Shown here: positions 28,788-37,534 of the stretch, in pieces
How the letters are laid out: each line of letters starts with the position of its first letter
Numbering within the stretch: position 1 is the first letter of the stretch
From: Streptomyces huasconensis
GTDB taxonomy: Bacteria > Actinomycetota > Actinomycetes > Streptomycetales > Streptomycetaceae
DNA length: 39,164 nt
NCBI GenBank assembly: GCA_004010275.1
Contig: RBWT01000068.1
Location: forward strand, 1-39,164
Reading direction: 5' to 3'
Made by a program: the position numbers and the translations under genes
Notes under the pieces: model-generated
What the model saw: only the letters and a program-made list of their open reading frames with translations
Told to the model about the DNA's origin: nothing
The model's database searches: none

Positions 28788-30314
28788 GTGCTGAAGAGGA
28801 TGTTCGTGGCTCCGGATGCGGGACGGGTGCGGTTGCGCTTCGCCTCGCGGGCCGTCCTCGGCATCGGGCTGGCGGTTGCGGTGTGCGGTCTGGCCGGGCA
28901 CTCGCTCATGCCCGCGATCATCGGCGCCTCGCCGCCCTCCTCGCCCTCTTCACCGTGACCGACGCGACGGTACGGGGGCAGGCGGTCACCACCGCGCTGC
29001 TGCCGGTCGTCCGGTTTCCCCGTCCTCGCGCTGGCCGCGGGTCTGCACGACCTTCCCGTCGCGCGGGACATCGCGTTCCTCGCCGTGATGGGTGTCGGGG
29101 TCTACGCGCGGCGGTGGGGGCCGCGCGGGCACTCCCTCGGCGTCTTCGCGTTCATGACCTTCTTCATCACGCAGTTCCTGCGCGCCGAGTGGCAGCAGCT
29201 GCCCGAGCTCTACGCCGCCGTCCTGCTCTCCCTCCTCGCCTCCTCCGCCGTGCGTTTCGGCCTGTGGTGCTACGAACGACGGCTGCCGACCGCGGTCCCG
29301 CCGGTCCCGCCGGCCGGCCGGGGCCTGGCCCGGGCGACCACGCGGCAGGCGGTCCAGGCCACGCTCGGCGGCGCGTTCGCGCTCTCGCTGGGCCAGCTGG
29401 TCTCCGGTGAGCGGTGGTACTGGGCCGTGGGCGCCACCTGGTGGGTGTTCGTGAACACCACCTCGCGCGGCGAGACGCTCGTACGGGGCTTCCGCCGGCT
29501 GCTCGGCACGCTGCTCGGGATCGGCGCCGGGTTCGTGCTCGTCGTACCGCTGAACGGCGCGGCCGTGCCCAGCGCGGCGCTGGTCGCGGTCAGCGTCTTC
29601 GGCATCTTCTACACCGCCGCGGTGTCGTACACGTGGATGATGCTCTCGGTCACGGTGCTCGCCAGCTCCTTGTACGGCCTCATCGGGGTGCTGAACGGCG
29701 ATCTGCTCGTGCTGCGGCTGGTGGAGACCGGTGTGGGCGCCCTGGGGGCGGTGCTCGCGGTGCTGCTCGTCCTGCCCATCACGACCCACGCCACGACCCA
29801 CGGCTGGATCGAACGCGCGCTGCGCTGCGTGCACGCCTGCACCGCGGAGGCCGCCGCACGGCTCGCCGGGGCGGCCGACGCCGACCCCGCCCACCGGGTC
29901 ACCGAACTCGAGGCGCTGCTGGGGCGGGTACGTCTCTCCGTGGCGCCGCTCGTGCATCCGCTCTGCCCGCTGCGCGCCCGCAAGCAGCGCGCTCTCCAGG
30001 TCCTCGCCCTGCTCGACGCCTGCGCGCACGAGGTGCGCGGGCTGGCTGCCGTCGCGGCCGACCCGGAGGCATCCCACGACGCCCGCCTGGCCGCCGCGTG
30101 CTGGCGCGTCGAGGCGGCCGTCGAGGCCCTGACGGCGCCCGGTGCGGCGGCCGGGGCGACAGCGCCCGGTGACCTGCCGCAGGCCGCCGTCGCCGAACCC
30201 GCCCTCGCCCACCTGCACAGCCTGGAAAAGGCGCTGACCGCCCTCGCCACGCCCCTCCGGGGCACGGGTCGCGCACCGCTCATCGCGCCTGACCGGGAGG
30301 CTGCCGGGCCGTGA
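28788..30314 (+). CDS. FUSC-family membrane protein (two frame breaks)
   Basis: GTG 28788 with GGGGAAG ahead. About 509 residues: two blocks of membrane segments around a cytoplasmic region, the pattern of aromatic acid exporter/fusaric-acid-resistance proteins. First block: SRAVLGIGLAVAVCGLAG, LAALLALFTVTDATVRG, FPVLALAAG, AFMTFFITQFLRAEWQQLPE. Second block: TTRQAVQATLGGAFALSLGQ, WWVFVNTTSRGETLVRGFRR, GTLLGIGAGFVLVV, then a helical C-terminal domain. The RGETLVRGFRRLLGTLLG element is the FUSC signature. Breaks near 28928 and 29024. Probable efflux of an aromatic or amphipathic compound; substrate unknown. Confidence 0.83.
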
Positions 30315-30321
30315 CTGGGCC

Positions 30322-30346
30322 GCGGGGCGGAGCGCCCCCGCCCCGC
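30322..30346. terminator. Bidirectional terminator between FUSC and hypothetical genes
   Basis: GCGGGGCGG (30322-30330) pairs with CCGCCCCGC (30338-30346) around a 7-base loop between two convergent genes. Confidence 0.6.
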
Positions 30347-30352
30347 CCCCCC

Positions 30353-31504
30353 CTACTTGTTCGGGTCCCGGAAGCGGCCGAACGCCTTCGTGAGGGCGCT
30401 CAGCGGTGAGCTCTCCGCCTTGCCCGGGCCGGGCGCGAGCGGGCGGGACCCGGCGTCGCCGCCGGCCGTCTCCGCCAGGGCGGCCTGCGCCGCCTCGGCC
30501 GCCTCCCGGTACAGGTCACGGGATTTCGTCATGGCGTCGAGCGCCTCGGCGTACCGGGTGACCATGGCCTGGGCGTGCGCCAGCTCCTCGTCCGGGGTGA
30601 GCAGGTGCCAGCCCTGGCGCAGGCGCGTCAGGGCCTGCTCGGCTTCGGCGGGCAGCGGCCGGGGCAGGGCGGCGAACTCCTTGATCCTGTCGAGGAGTTC
30701 GGTCGGTTCCGAGCCGTCCAGGAAGACGCTGCGCACCGAGAAGCGCTCCGCGTCGTACTCCGGTGTCTGCGGCGCCGTCGGCAGGACCACGGCGCCGCCG
30801 CGCGGCATCCGCACGCCCAGCTCCCGCTTCATCGCGAAGTCGGCGATCTGCGCCTGCTCGGGGGTGCCGCGGTGTTCGACCACCCGGTGCCGCAGGCTCG
30901 GCGGAAGGAAGACCGAGACCGGCTGCTGCCCCCGGGCGTCCGGAGTCATCGCCTCGTGCACGACGACGTGGATGAACCAGCTCTGCCGGGTGCACTCCCG
31001 CAGCCGGTGGCGCAGCTCGTCGTCGTCCTTCGGCAGGTGGTTCGTCGCCCGCAGGCGCAGGTCCTCCACCGTGTCGTGGTCCCAGGCGACCCGGTCGCTG
31101 TCGGGCCAGAACATGGTGGCGGGCGAGGGCCAGTGTGCCTGCCACGGCTGCTCCGCCTCGGCGGCGAGGACCCAGACGACGCCCTCACCGTCCTTGCGGC
31201 GCGTCTCGGGGTCGTACGTGGTGAGCTGGGCGTGGACCGTGACGCCGTCCGCCACCTGCCAGCGGGCCTCGAAGAGGCGGCGGGCCGCGGGGCCGGGGTC
31301 GGCGGACTCGTCCCGCGGGTGGAGGACGGTGGAGCGGGCCGCCTCGGCGGGGTCGAGGTCCAGGTGGTCGTCGAGCACCCCGGCCGCCTTGAGGGCGATC
31401 AGGTTGCGCCGGACGTCCTGCTCGGGCTCGGGCCCGAGGTGGCGCCCGCGCCCCAGCCACGCGGTGTCGGGGACGGTGATCGAGGAGGTGCTGTTCTTGG
31501 CCAT
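30353..31504 (-). CDS. Conserved hypothetical soluble protein
   Basis: Intact 383-residue ORF from the ATG at 31504; the longer upstream open frame is not coding-like. No signal peptide or membrane segment. Rich in acidic residues, with repeated Trp-containing motifs (EARWQV, WQAHWPSP, SWFIHVVVHEAMTP). A long helical C terminus (LRQGWHLLTPDEELAHAQ, AMTKSRDLYREAAEAAQAAL) looks coiled-coil-like. I do not recognise a domain. It appears to be a Streptomyces-specific cytoplasmic protein. It is divergent from the PAS-GAF-PP2C gene, which could be functionally relevant but is unproven. Confidence 0.72.
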   Translation of the reverse strand: MAKNSTSSITVPDTAWLGRGRHLGPEPEQDVRRNLIALKAAGVLDDHLDLDPAEAARSTVLHPRDESADPGPAARRLFEARWQVADGVTVHAQLTTYDPETRRKDGEGVVWVLAAEAEQPWQAHWPSPATMFWPDSDRVAWDHDTVEDLRLRATNHLPKDDDELRHRLRECTRQSWFIHVVVHEAMTPDARGQQPVSVFLPPSLRHRVVEHRGTPEQAQIADFAMKRELGVRMPRGGAVVLPTAPQTPEYDAERFSVRSVFLDGSEPTELLDRIKEFAALPRPLPAEAEQALTRLRQGWHLLTPDEELAHAQAMVTRYAEALDAMTKSRDLYREAAEAAQAALAETAGGDAGSRPLAPGPGKAESSPLSALTKAFGRFRDPNK

Positions 31505-31802
31505 GGAATCGTTCTGTGGGCGGTCAGGGCCCGACCAGTATGGTCCGTGGAGCCGCCGGGTGAGGCGGTAACCCCGTGAACCGGCTGCTCGGGCCGGTTC
31601 TGGGGGGGGGCTAACGGCATGACGTCCCGGTTGCCGCCGGCCCGGTCTCGACGGCCGGTGCGTCCTCACCCCTCGTTCGGCTCGTCCGGGACACGCTCCG
31701 GCGCCCTCCGGTCGTGCGTCGGCCGGTTCCTCGCGCAGGATGGAGGGATACACGCCGCCGGCCGCGCAGCCCCCCGGGCGCGGCCAGGAGGGAGTGGGCG
31801 CG

Positions 31803-33904
31803 ATGGGTACGGACGAGCCGTTGCGGAACGACGGGGCGACGGACGCCTCGGCGACCCTGCCTCCGGGCGGCCTGCTCGATCTGCTCAGTGTGTCGGCCGT
31901 GGTGCTGGACAGCAGTGGGCGGATCGTCTTCTGGAGCCCGCAGGCGGACGAGGTCTTCGGGTACACCGCCGAGGAGGCGCTCGGGCAGTACGCGGCCCAG
32001 CTGCTGGTCCACGAGGAGCACCGCGGTCTGGTCGCCAAGCTGTTCACCGAGGTGATGGGCACCGGGGCGAGCTGGGCCGGGGCGTTCCCGGTGCGGCACA
32101 AGGACGGCAGCACGCGGGTGGTGGAGTTCCGCAACATGCGGCTGCTGGACGACCTGGGCGACGTCTACGCCCTGGGGATCGCCGCCGATCAGTCCACGTT
32201 GCAGCAGGTGGAGACGGGCCTGGCGCTGTCCGAGCGCCTCGTGTACCAGTCCCCCATCGGGCTCGCGCTCCTCGACACCGACCTGCGCTACCTCCTGGTC
32301 AACCCCGCCCTGGAACGGATCAACGGGGTGCCGGCCGCCGACCACATCGGCCGCAGACCGCGGGACATCCTGCCGTTCCTCGACGTCGACCGCATCGAGT
32401 CGGCGCTGCGGCAGGTGCTGAGCACCGGCACCCCCATCACCGACGACTACGTCGTGGGCCGCACCCTGGCGTCACCGGGCACCGACCGCGCCTGGTCGGT
32501 GTCGTACTACCGGCTGGAGGGGCCCACGGGGCGGGTGATCGGTGTCGCCAACTCCGTCATCGACGTCTCGGAACGCCACCGGTCCGAGACCCAGGCGGAG
32601 CGGGCCCGCCGTCATCTGACACTGATCGCCACGGCGTCCGGCCGTATCGGCACCAGCCTGGACGTGGTGCAGACCGCCAACGAACTGGCGGAGGTCGCCG
32701 TCCCCGAGCTGGCGGACATGGCCGCGGTGGACGTGCTCGACTCCGTACTGGCCTTCCGCCGCCCCACCGAGTCCGAGGAGGGCGCGAAGGTGTTCCGCGC
32801 GCTCGCCGTGGCCTCCGCCTACCCGTCCGAGGCCACCGTGGCCATGGACCAGGTGGGTGACGTCGCCGAGTACGGGGCCGAACGGCTGGTCACCCGGTGC
32901 GTCCGCACGGGACAGCCCGTGCTCGTGACGCACGCGGGACCCGAGGACCTCCAGCGGATCGCCCGCGACCCGGAGGCGCGCGGACCCTGGCCCGCGCCGG
33001 TGTGCACTCCTACGTCGCCGTCCCGCTCATCGCGCACAACGAGATCCTCGGCGCCTTCGACCTGCTGCGCGCGCGCAATCAGCGGCCCTTCGACGAGGAC
33101 GACGTACTCCTCGCCAAGGAGCTGGCCGCCCGCGCCGCCGTGGCCATCGACAACGCGCGCCGGCACGAGAGCATCCGCAACTCCGCCGTGACCCTCCAGC
33201 GCAGCCTCCTGCCCAAGGTGCCCCCGCGGCTCGCGGGCCTGGACGTCGCCTCGCACTACCAGCCCGCCGAGGCGTCCAGCGAGGTGGGCGGCGACTGGTA
33301 CGACATCATCCCGCTGGACGGCGACCGGACGGCCCTGGTCATAGGCGACGTCATGGGCAACGGCATCGACGCGGCCGCCGCCATGGGGCGGCTGCGCGCG
33401 GCGACCAGCGCCTTCGCCGACCTCGACCTGGCGCCCGACGAGGTCCTGCGCCACCTCGACAAGATCGCCCGGAGCCTGGAGCACTACATCGCCACGTGCG
33501 CCTACGTCATCTACACCCCGCACGAGCGGACCTGCTGCATCTCCAACGCCGGGCACCTGCCGCCCGTCGTCGCCCGTGAAGGCCGGCGCCCCGAACTGCT
33601 CGACGTGCCGACGGGGGCTCCGCTCGGAGTGGGCGGCATCCCGTTCAGCACGATGAGCTTCGAACTGAACCCGGGTGACCGGCTCCTCCTCTACACCGAC
33701 GGCCTCGTCGAGACCCGCCATCACCCCATCGACGAACGCCTGAACGCCCTGTTGCTCCTGCTCGACGAGCCGCGCCGCCCGCTCGGCGAGACCTGTGAAT
33801 GGCTGCTGTCGTCCCTGCGGCACTCCGACGACCACGACGACGTCGCCCTCCTGGTCGCCGAAGCCCGCCCCTTGGACCCGCCCGGCACCGGCAGCGGCCG
33901 GTAG
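31803..33904 (+). CDS. PAS-PAS-GAF-SpoIIE (PP2C) serine phosphatase (one frame break)
   Basis: ATG 31803 with AGGAGGGAG ahead; an in-frame ATG at 31740 is less likely. PAS 1 (residues ~22-140, FWSPQADEVFGYTAEEALGQ), PAS 2 (~145-260, LDTDLRYLLVNPALERINGV), GAF (~280-440, SYVAVPLIAHNEILGAFDLL), then the SpoIIE PP2C domain: LPKVPPRLAGLDVASHYQPA, EVGGDWYDIIPLDGDRTALV, IGDVMGNGIDAAAAMGRLRA, NAGHLPPVV and LLLYTDGLVETR. The metal-binding Asp residues are in place. A break near 32988 lies in the GAF domain. No anti-sigma-type kinase domain is fused. It probably dephosphorylates an anti-anti-sigma factor in response to small-molecule or redox signals. Confidence 0.9.
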
Positions 33905-33911
33905 TGGCTCG

Positions 33912-34316
33912 CTACGGGTGCAGCGCCGCCCACGTGTTGGGGCCGACGAAGCCGTCGGCGGTCAGGCCGACGCTCTGCTGGAAGTTCTTGACCGCGGCCA
34001 GGGTGGCGTCGCCGAAGATCTTGTCCATGGTGACGTTCTTGTAGCCGTACACCTTGTTCAGGACACACTGGAGGTGCCCGACGGCGTCGTTCGCGTGGCC
34101 CTTGCCGAGTTCGGGGTGGGTGCCGGTGTAAGGGCAGTGGCGCCACTCGCCGTTGGTGGCCTGCTTGATCCGTACGTCGGCGGCGGCCGTCCCGCCGTCC
34201 TTGCCGGACGGGCTGGCCCCGGCGAGCGCCACGGCGGGCCCGGCTGCAGCGCGCAGCCGAGCAGGGCGGCGGCGTGCGTACGGACGCGGATACGTCGGCT
34301 GGATCGTGAAGTCACG
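33912..34316 (-). CDS. Secreted peptidoglycan-binding domain protein (one frame break)
   Basis: GTG 34316 with GGAGAAGG ahead. Signal peptide TSRSSRRIRVRTHAAALLGC. Joined frames then read ALAAGPAVALAGASPSGKD, one base lost near 34236. Mature ~100-residue domain: CPYTGTHPELGKGHANDAVG, HLQCVLNKVYGYKN, MDKIFGDATLAAVKNFQQSV, GLTADGFVGPNTWAALHP, the PG_binding_1 pattern with the typical GDxTxxAVKxFQ and GxVGPxTW motifs. Two Cys may form a disulfide. Third of three tandem secreted genes on this strand. Confidence 0.85.
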   Translation of the reverse strand, partial: RDFTIQPTYPRPYARRRPARLRAAAGPAVALAGASPSGKDGGTAAADVRIKQATNGEWRHCPYTGTHPELGKGHANDAVGHLQCVLNKVYGYKNVTMDKIFGDATLAAVKNFQQSVGLTADGFVGPNTWAALHP

Positions 34317-34341
34317 GTGAACCTTCTCCCGAGCGGTGGTG

Positions 34342-34385
34342 GGACGTACAAGGGACGTACGGGGGCGTACGGGGGCGTACGTGGG
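34342..34385. repeat. Tandem CGTAC-containing direct repeats
   Basis: GGGACGTAC at 34342-34350 and 34353-34361, then GGGGGCGTAC at 34362-34371 and 34372-34381. A 10-11 bp period places each copy on one face of the helix. It lies between two secreted-protein genes, upstream of the PG-binding gene. Confidence 0.7.
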
Positions 34386-34400
34386 AAGGGGCGGGGCGGA

Positions 34401-34853
34401 TCAGAACCAGGGGCAGCGGGGCAGGCCGGGGTAGGGGTGCTTCTGGGTCTGCACGACCTTGGCCGGCACCATGCCCCAGCCCTTGATGCCGGGCAGGCTC
34501 ACGACTTCATCGCTCTGCGTGTAGTACCAGACCTTGTTCCCGTCGGGGGCGGCGTCGCCCTCGGTCCAGCACACGAACCAGCTCGGCGAGAACTTGAGGC
34601 GGCCGGTGACCGGCGCGTTGAAGGCGGGGCGGCCGAACGCGTCGGAGGCGAGGTTGTCGCAGTACAGGTCCAGGCTGAAGTAGTTGCCCAGCGTGTCCTT
34701 GTGCGGCTGGTTCTGCCGCAGCGAACACGTGCCCGTGGCGTCGGCGGGGCCGGCCTGGGCGGCGGTCGGGGCGAGTGCCGCGGTCAGGGCCAGGCTGAGC
34801 GCGGCGCCCGCGAGGGCCGCGCGGCGCTTGCCGCGGGGTGGGGTGGGACGCAT
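34401..34853 (-). CDS. Small secreted protein with WFVCW/WYYTQ/KGWG motifs
   Basis: Intact 150 residues. Signal peptide KRRAALAGAALSLALTAALA with AQA cleavage site near residue 34. The mature domain has four or more Cys (GTCSLRQ, DLYCDN, FVCW, LPRCPWF) and the signature FSPSWFVCWTEGD, WYYTQSDEV, IKGWGMVPA and HPYPGLPRCPWF. These blocks align with the neighbouring gene at 34900-35472, so the two are paralogues, though otherwise diverged. No known family recognised; it is presumably a disulfide-stabilised extracellular domain. The gap to the upstream paralogue is 46 bases. Confidence 0.82.
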   Translation of the reverse strand: MRPTPPRGKRRAALAGAALSLALTAALAPTAAQAGPADATGTCSLRQNQPHKDTLGNYFSLDLYCDNLASDAFGRPAFNAPVTGRLKFSPSWFVCWTEGDAAPDGNKVWYYTQSDEVVSLPGIKGWGMVPAKVVQTQKHPYPGLPRCPWF

Positions 34854-34899
34854 GCTCGTGCTCCATCCAGGGGTCCGGAGGGTCGGCGGTGTCAGTCGC

Positions 34900-35472
34900 T
34901 CATGACCAGGTGCACTGCTTCAGGCCCGGCACCGGGTGCGTGGCCGAGGAGAGTTCGGCGGCCGGGAGGTAGCCCCAGCCCTTGGCCGTCCTGCTGCCGG
35001 AGACCGTGTCGCCCTGCGTGTAGTACCAGATGTCCCCGCCCTGGTACGGGCTGCCGCGCTTCCAGCAGACGAACCAGCTGGGCGAGAAGTCGATCCGGCC
35101 GTTCACCATGCTGTCGGTGGTGGACTGCACCCGGACCGAACCGGTGGTGTGCGAGCACACCACGTCGCCGAGGAAGTGCATCCCGGTCCAGTCGGTGTGC
35201 CGGGCGTCGGCCCGCGACTGGCAGGCCGCCGCGGTGGCCTGCGTGGACGCGGTGGCCAACGAGGCCTGGGAGGCCGGTGACACGGTCATGGCCGCGGCGC
35301 AGACGAGGGCGCCGGCGAAGGCCGCACGCCATCCGCGGCTGCCCGGCCGGCGGCCGGCGGCGTCGGCTTCCCCGCCGCCAGGCCTGCCCGCGTGCCCATG
35401 CCCGTACCTGTGCCCGTACCTGTGCCCGTGCCTGTGCCCGTTCCGATCGCGTGCGAGTTTGCTGACGGCCAT
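34900..35472 (-). CDS. Small secreted Trp/Cys-motif protein with His-rich N terminus
   Basis: ATG 35472 after GGGGGGAC. 190 residues, intact. Unusually, a His/Gly/Arg-rich segment (GHRHGHRYGHRYGHGHAG, residues ~12-29) precedes the hydrophobic signal segment (AAFAGALVCAAAMTVSPASQ, ~50-69). It is encoded by a 12-bp tandem repeat. The mature domain has ARHTDWTGMHFLGDVVCSHT, FSPSWFVCWKRGS, WYYTQGDTV, AKGWGYLPA and HPVPGLKQCTWS, paralogous to the adjacent gene. No in-frame alternative start lies after the His-rich part, so it is translated if this start is right. It is divergent from the AraC regulator and probably leads a three-gene secretome transcript. Confidence 0.8.
   Translation of the reverse strand: MAVSKLARDRNGHRHGHRYGHRYGHGHAGRPGGGEADAAGRRPGSRGWRAAFAGALVCAAAMTVSPASQASLATASTQATAAACQSRADARHTDWTGMHFLGDVVCSHTTGSVRVQSTTDSMVNGRIDFSPSWFVCWKRGSPYQGGDIWYYTQGDTVSGSRTAKGWGYLPAAELSSATHPVPGLKQCTWS
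35392..35439 (-). repeat. 12-bp tandem repeat encoding His-rich segment
   Basis: Four units of gtacctgtgccc or close variants on the plus strand encode GHRY/GHRH/GHGH units on the minus strand. Two middle units are identical, so the repeat is recent and may vary in number. Confidence 0.85.
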
Positions 35473-35614
35473 GTCTGCTGTCCCCCCAGCGGCTTGGGTC
35501 CGTGTCGTTCGCTTGCTTCGGGTGGCTCGATCGGTTCTCCGCGGCTCCGAGCGTGCCGAGCGGCGCTGACATGACTCTGACGTCGGCCGGGCGGCCGTGC
35601 CATCGTGGGAGACC

Positions 35615-35632
35615 GGCTGGTCCGGACCAGCC
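35615..35632. promoter_or_regulatory. Perfect 18-bp palindrome between divergent secreted and AraC genes
   Basis: GGCTGGTCCGGACCAGCC is its own reverse complement. It is 143 bases from the secreted gene start and 121 bases from the preferred AraC start, an operator candidate for the AraC protein. Confidence 0.6.
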
Positions 35633-35752
35633 TCGCGGTCGGATGACGGCGGCCGTGGCGGACGGCGTCGGATGAGGAGCGTACGCATGCGCGGCACAAC
35701 GGTCTTGCCCGGCAAGGGTAACAACGGAGAGCCCGCCGGGGAGGGCATGCCC

Positions 35753-36639
35753 ATGCATCGCCTGGAGGTGCCGATGCCCAACGCGCTGCCGTTCGCCATC
35801 GGCACGTTCGACACCATCGGGCCGATGTCGCGCGCGCCCTTCCCGCACCGGCACACCTTCCACGAGATCGTCCACGTCACCGGCGGTGCCGGCAGACACG
35901 TCGTCGACCTCACGGGTTTCGCGCTGCGGCCGCCCAACCTGGGCTTCATCGCTCCCGGTCAGGTCCACCACTGGCAGGACGTCACCGGTCTGGAGGGCCA
36001 TGTCATCCTCTTCACCGACGACTTCCTCCTGGACCACCCCGCCGACCGGGAGGTGCTGCGCGGGCTCACCCGGCGCTCGTGGCTGGACCTGTCCGGCGAC
36101 GCGGCGGAGTGGACCGCGCGCCTCGTCGCCGAACTGGACGGCGAGTACCGCACGGGGGCGGAGGGGTTCCGCAGCGTGCTGCGGGCTCTGCTGCACGTGC
36201 TGGTGGTGCTGCGCTCGCGCGGCTGCCCGCGCATCAGCCGGTGGCCGCGCCGCCGCGGTCGCGGCCCGGCTCGGTGGCGGCGGAGTTCGTGACGCTCCTC
36301 GCGTCCCCGGAGGGCGCGCCGCCAGCGGTGCGCACGTGCGCGGAGCGCCTGGGCGTCTCGGTCAGCTATCTCAGCGAGGCCGTGAAGGCGTCCACCGGCC
36401 GCACGCCGGGCGAGCTGATCCGGCAGGCCCGGGTGCACGAGGCCAAACGGCTGCTGCTGCGCACGGAGTTGTCGGTGCGTCAGATCGCCGGGCGGGTCGG
36501 CTTCGGGGACCCGGCGTACTTCTGCCGCTTCTTCCGCAGGGAGACCGGGGCGAGCCCCGGGGACTTCCGCCGCGGCGGTGGCGATATTCACCACGACCAC
36601 CGGCTCCCGTCCATCGCCCGACACCGCTCCCCCGCATAG
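35753..36639 (+). CDS. AraC-family transcriptional regulator (one frame break)
   Basis: Start preferred at ATG 35753, eight bases after GGAGG (ATG 35747 is too close). The N-terminal cupin domain has FPHRHTFHEIVHVTGGAGRH and FIAPGQVHHWQ, typical of ligand-binding AraC sensors. A frame break occurs near 36215-36290, and the other frame carries the double HTH: ERLGVSVSYLSEAVKASTGR and LSVRQIAGRVGFGDPAYFCRFFRRETGASPGDFRR, the classic AraC signature. About 296 residues. It is divergent from the secreted genes and immediately upstream of the dioxygenase gene, so either could be its target. An 18-bp palindrome lies upstream. Confidence 0.87.
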
Positions 36640-36683
36640 CTTCTTAGCCGATCCGGAACCCACCCCACCCTTCAGGAGGAGCG

Positions 36684-37389
36684 ATGGACGACGAGATCGG
36701 CACCGGCGCCGGGGACGGCACCCGCGGCCCTGGACGGCGACGGCAGCGGCGGAACCGCGCGGCCGCGCGGGAAGGGGCCCAGCCGCAAGACCGTCCTGAG
36801 GGCGGCCGCCGCCGTCGGCATGGCCGTCCCGGTGAGCCTCATGGGGGTTCCCGCGCTGGCCCGCACCGCCGCCGAGCGGGGCGAGGCGCCGGCGGTGACC
36901 CCGTACTGCGACGACGGGGACGACCCGACGCCGCCGCAGATGGAGGGGCCGTACTTCAAGCCCAACTCCCCGCGCCGCACCTCGCTGATCCAGGCGGGCA
37001 CGCCCGGGGTGCGGCTCACCGTCACCGGGTACGTCTTCGGGCGCGCCTGCCGTCCGATCCCCCAGGTCCTGATGGACTTCTGGCAGGCCGACACCTACGG
37101 GACCTACGACAACGTCGGATTCCGGTTCCGCGGGCACCAGTTCACGGACGCGTCCGGCGCCTTCCGGCTCACCACGGTCGTGCCGGGGCTCTACCCCGGG
37201 CGCACCCGCCATCTGCACGTGAAGGTGCAGGCTCCGGGGCGGCCGGTGCTCACCACCCAGCTGTACTTCCCCGGTGAGCCGCGCAACAACACGGACCCGA
37301 TCTTCGACGCCCGGCTGCTCATGAACGTCCGTACCGTCGGAAACGCGAAGGAGGCCGCCTTCGACTTCGTCCTGAACGTGCCGCAGTAA
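36684..37389 (+). CDS. Secreted intradiol ring-cleavage dioxygenase-like protein (one frame break)
   Basis: ATG 36684 follows AGGAGG. After a break near 36725 the N terminus reads GKGPSRKTVLRAAAAVGMAV, with an RK pair before a hydrophobic segment that may be a variant Tat signal, ending ALA. The catalytic domain has EGPYFKPNSPRRTSL, VLMDFWQADTYGTYDN (first Fe-ligand Tyr), LTTVVPGLYPGRTRHLHVKV (second Tyr and HxH ligands) and LYFPGEPRNN. This is the beta-sandwich of protocatechuate/catechol-type dioxygenases binding Fe(III) by two Tyr and two His. Exported members occur in actinomycetes and are suspected to act on lignin-derived catechols. It directly follows the AraC gene. Confidence 0.85.
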
Positions 37390-37534
37390 GGGCCCCGTAC
37401 AACCTTCCCGGACCGTCGAAGGTCACATGACCGGCCAGGGGTGAACCAGCGGGTGACTCGCAGTGAACGGCGGGGAGCCATCGGTGGTCTCACGTCCCGA
37501 GCCGCTCAACTGAACCTTGACCGAGGGAAGTCGT

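Noticed and set aside
31592..31618. Poly-G tract (about eight G) as a possible phase-variable or slippage site upstream of the PP2C gene
   Set aside because: It is in non-coding sequence, away from the start and any promoter seen, and long G runs are also prone to assembly error here.
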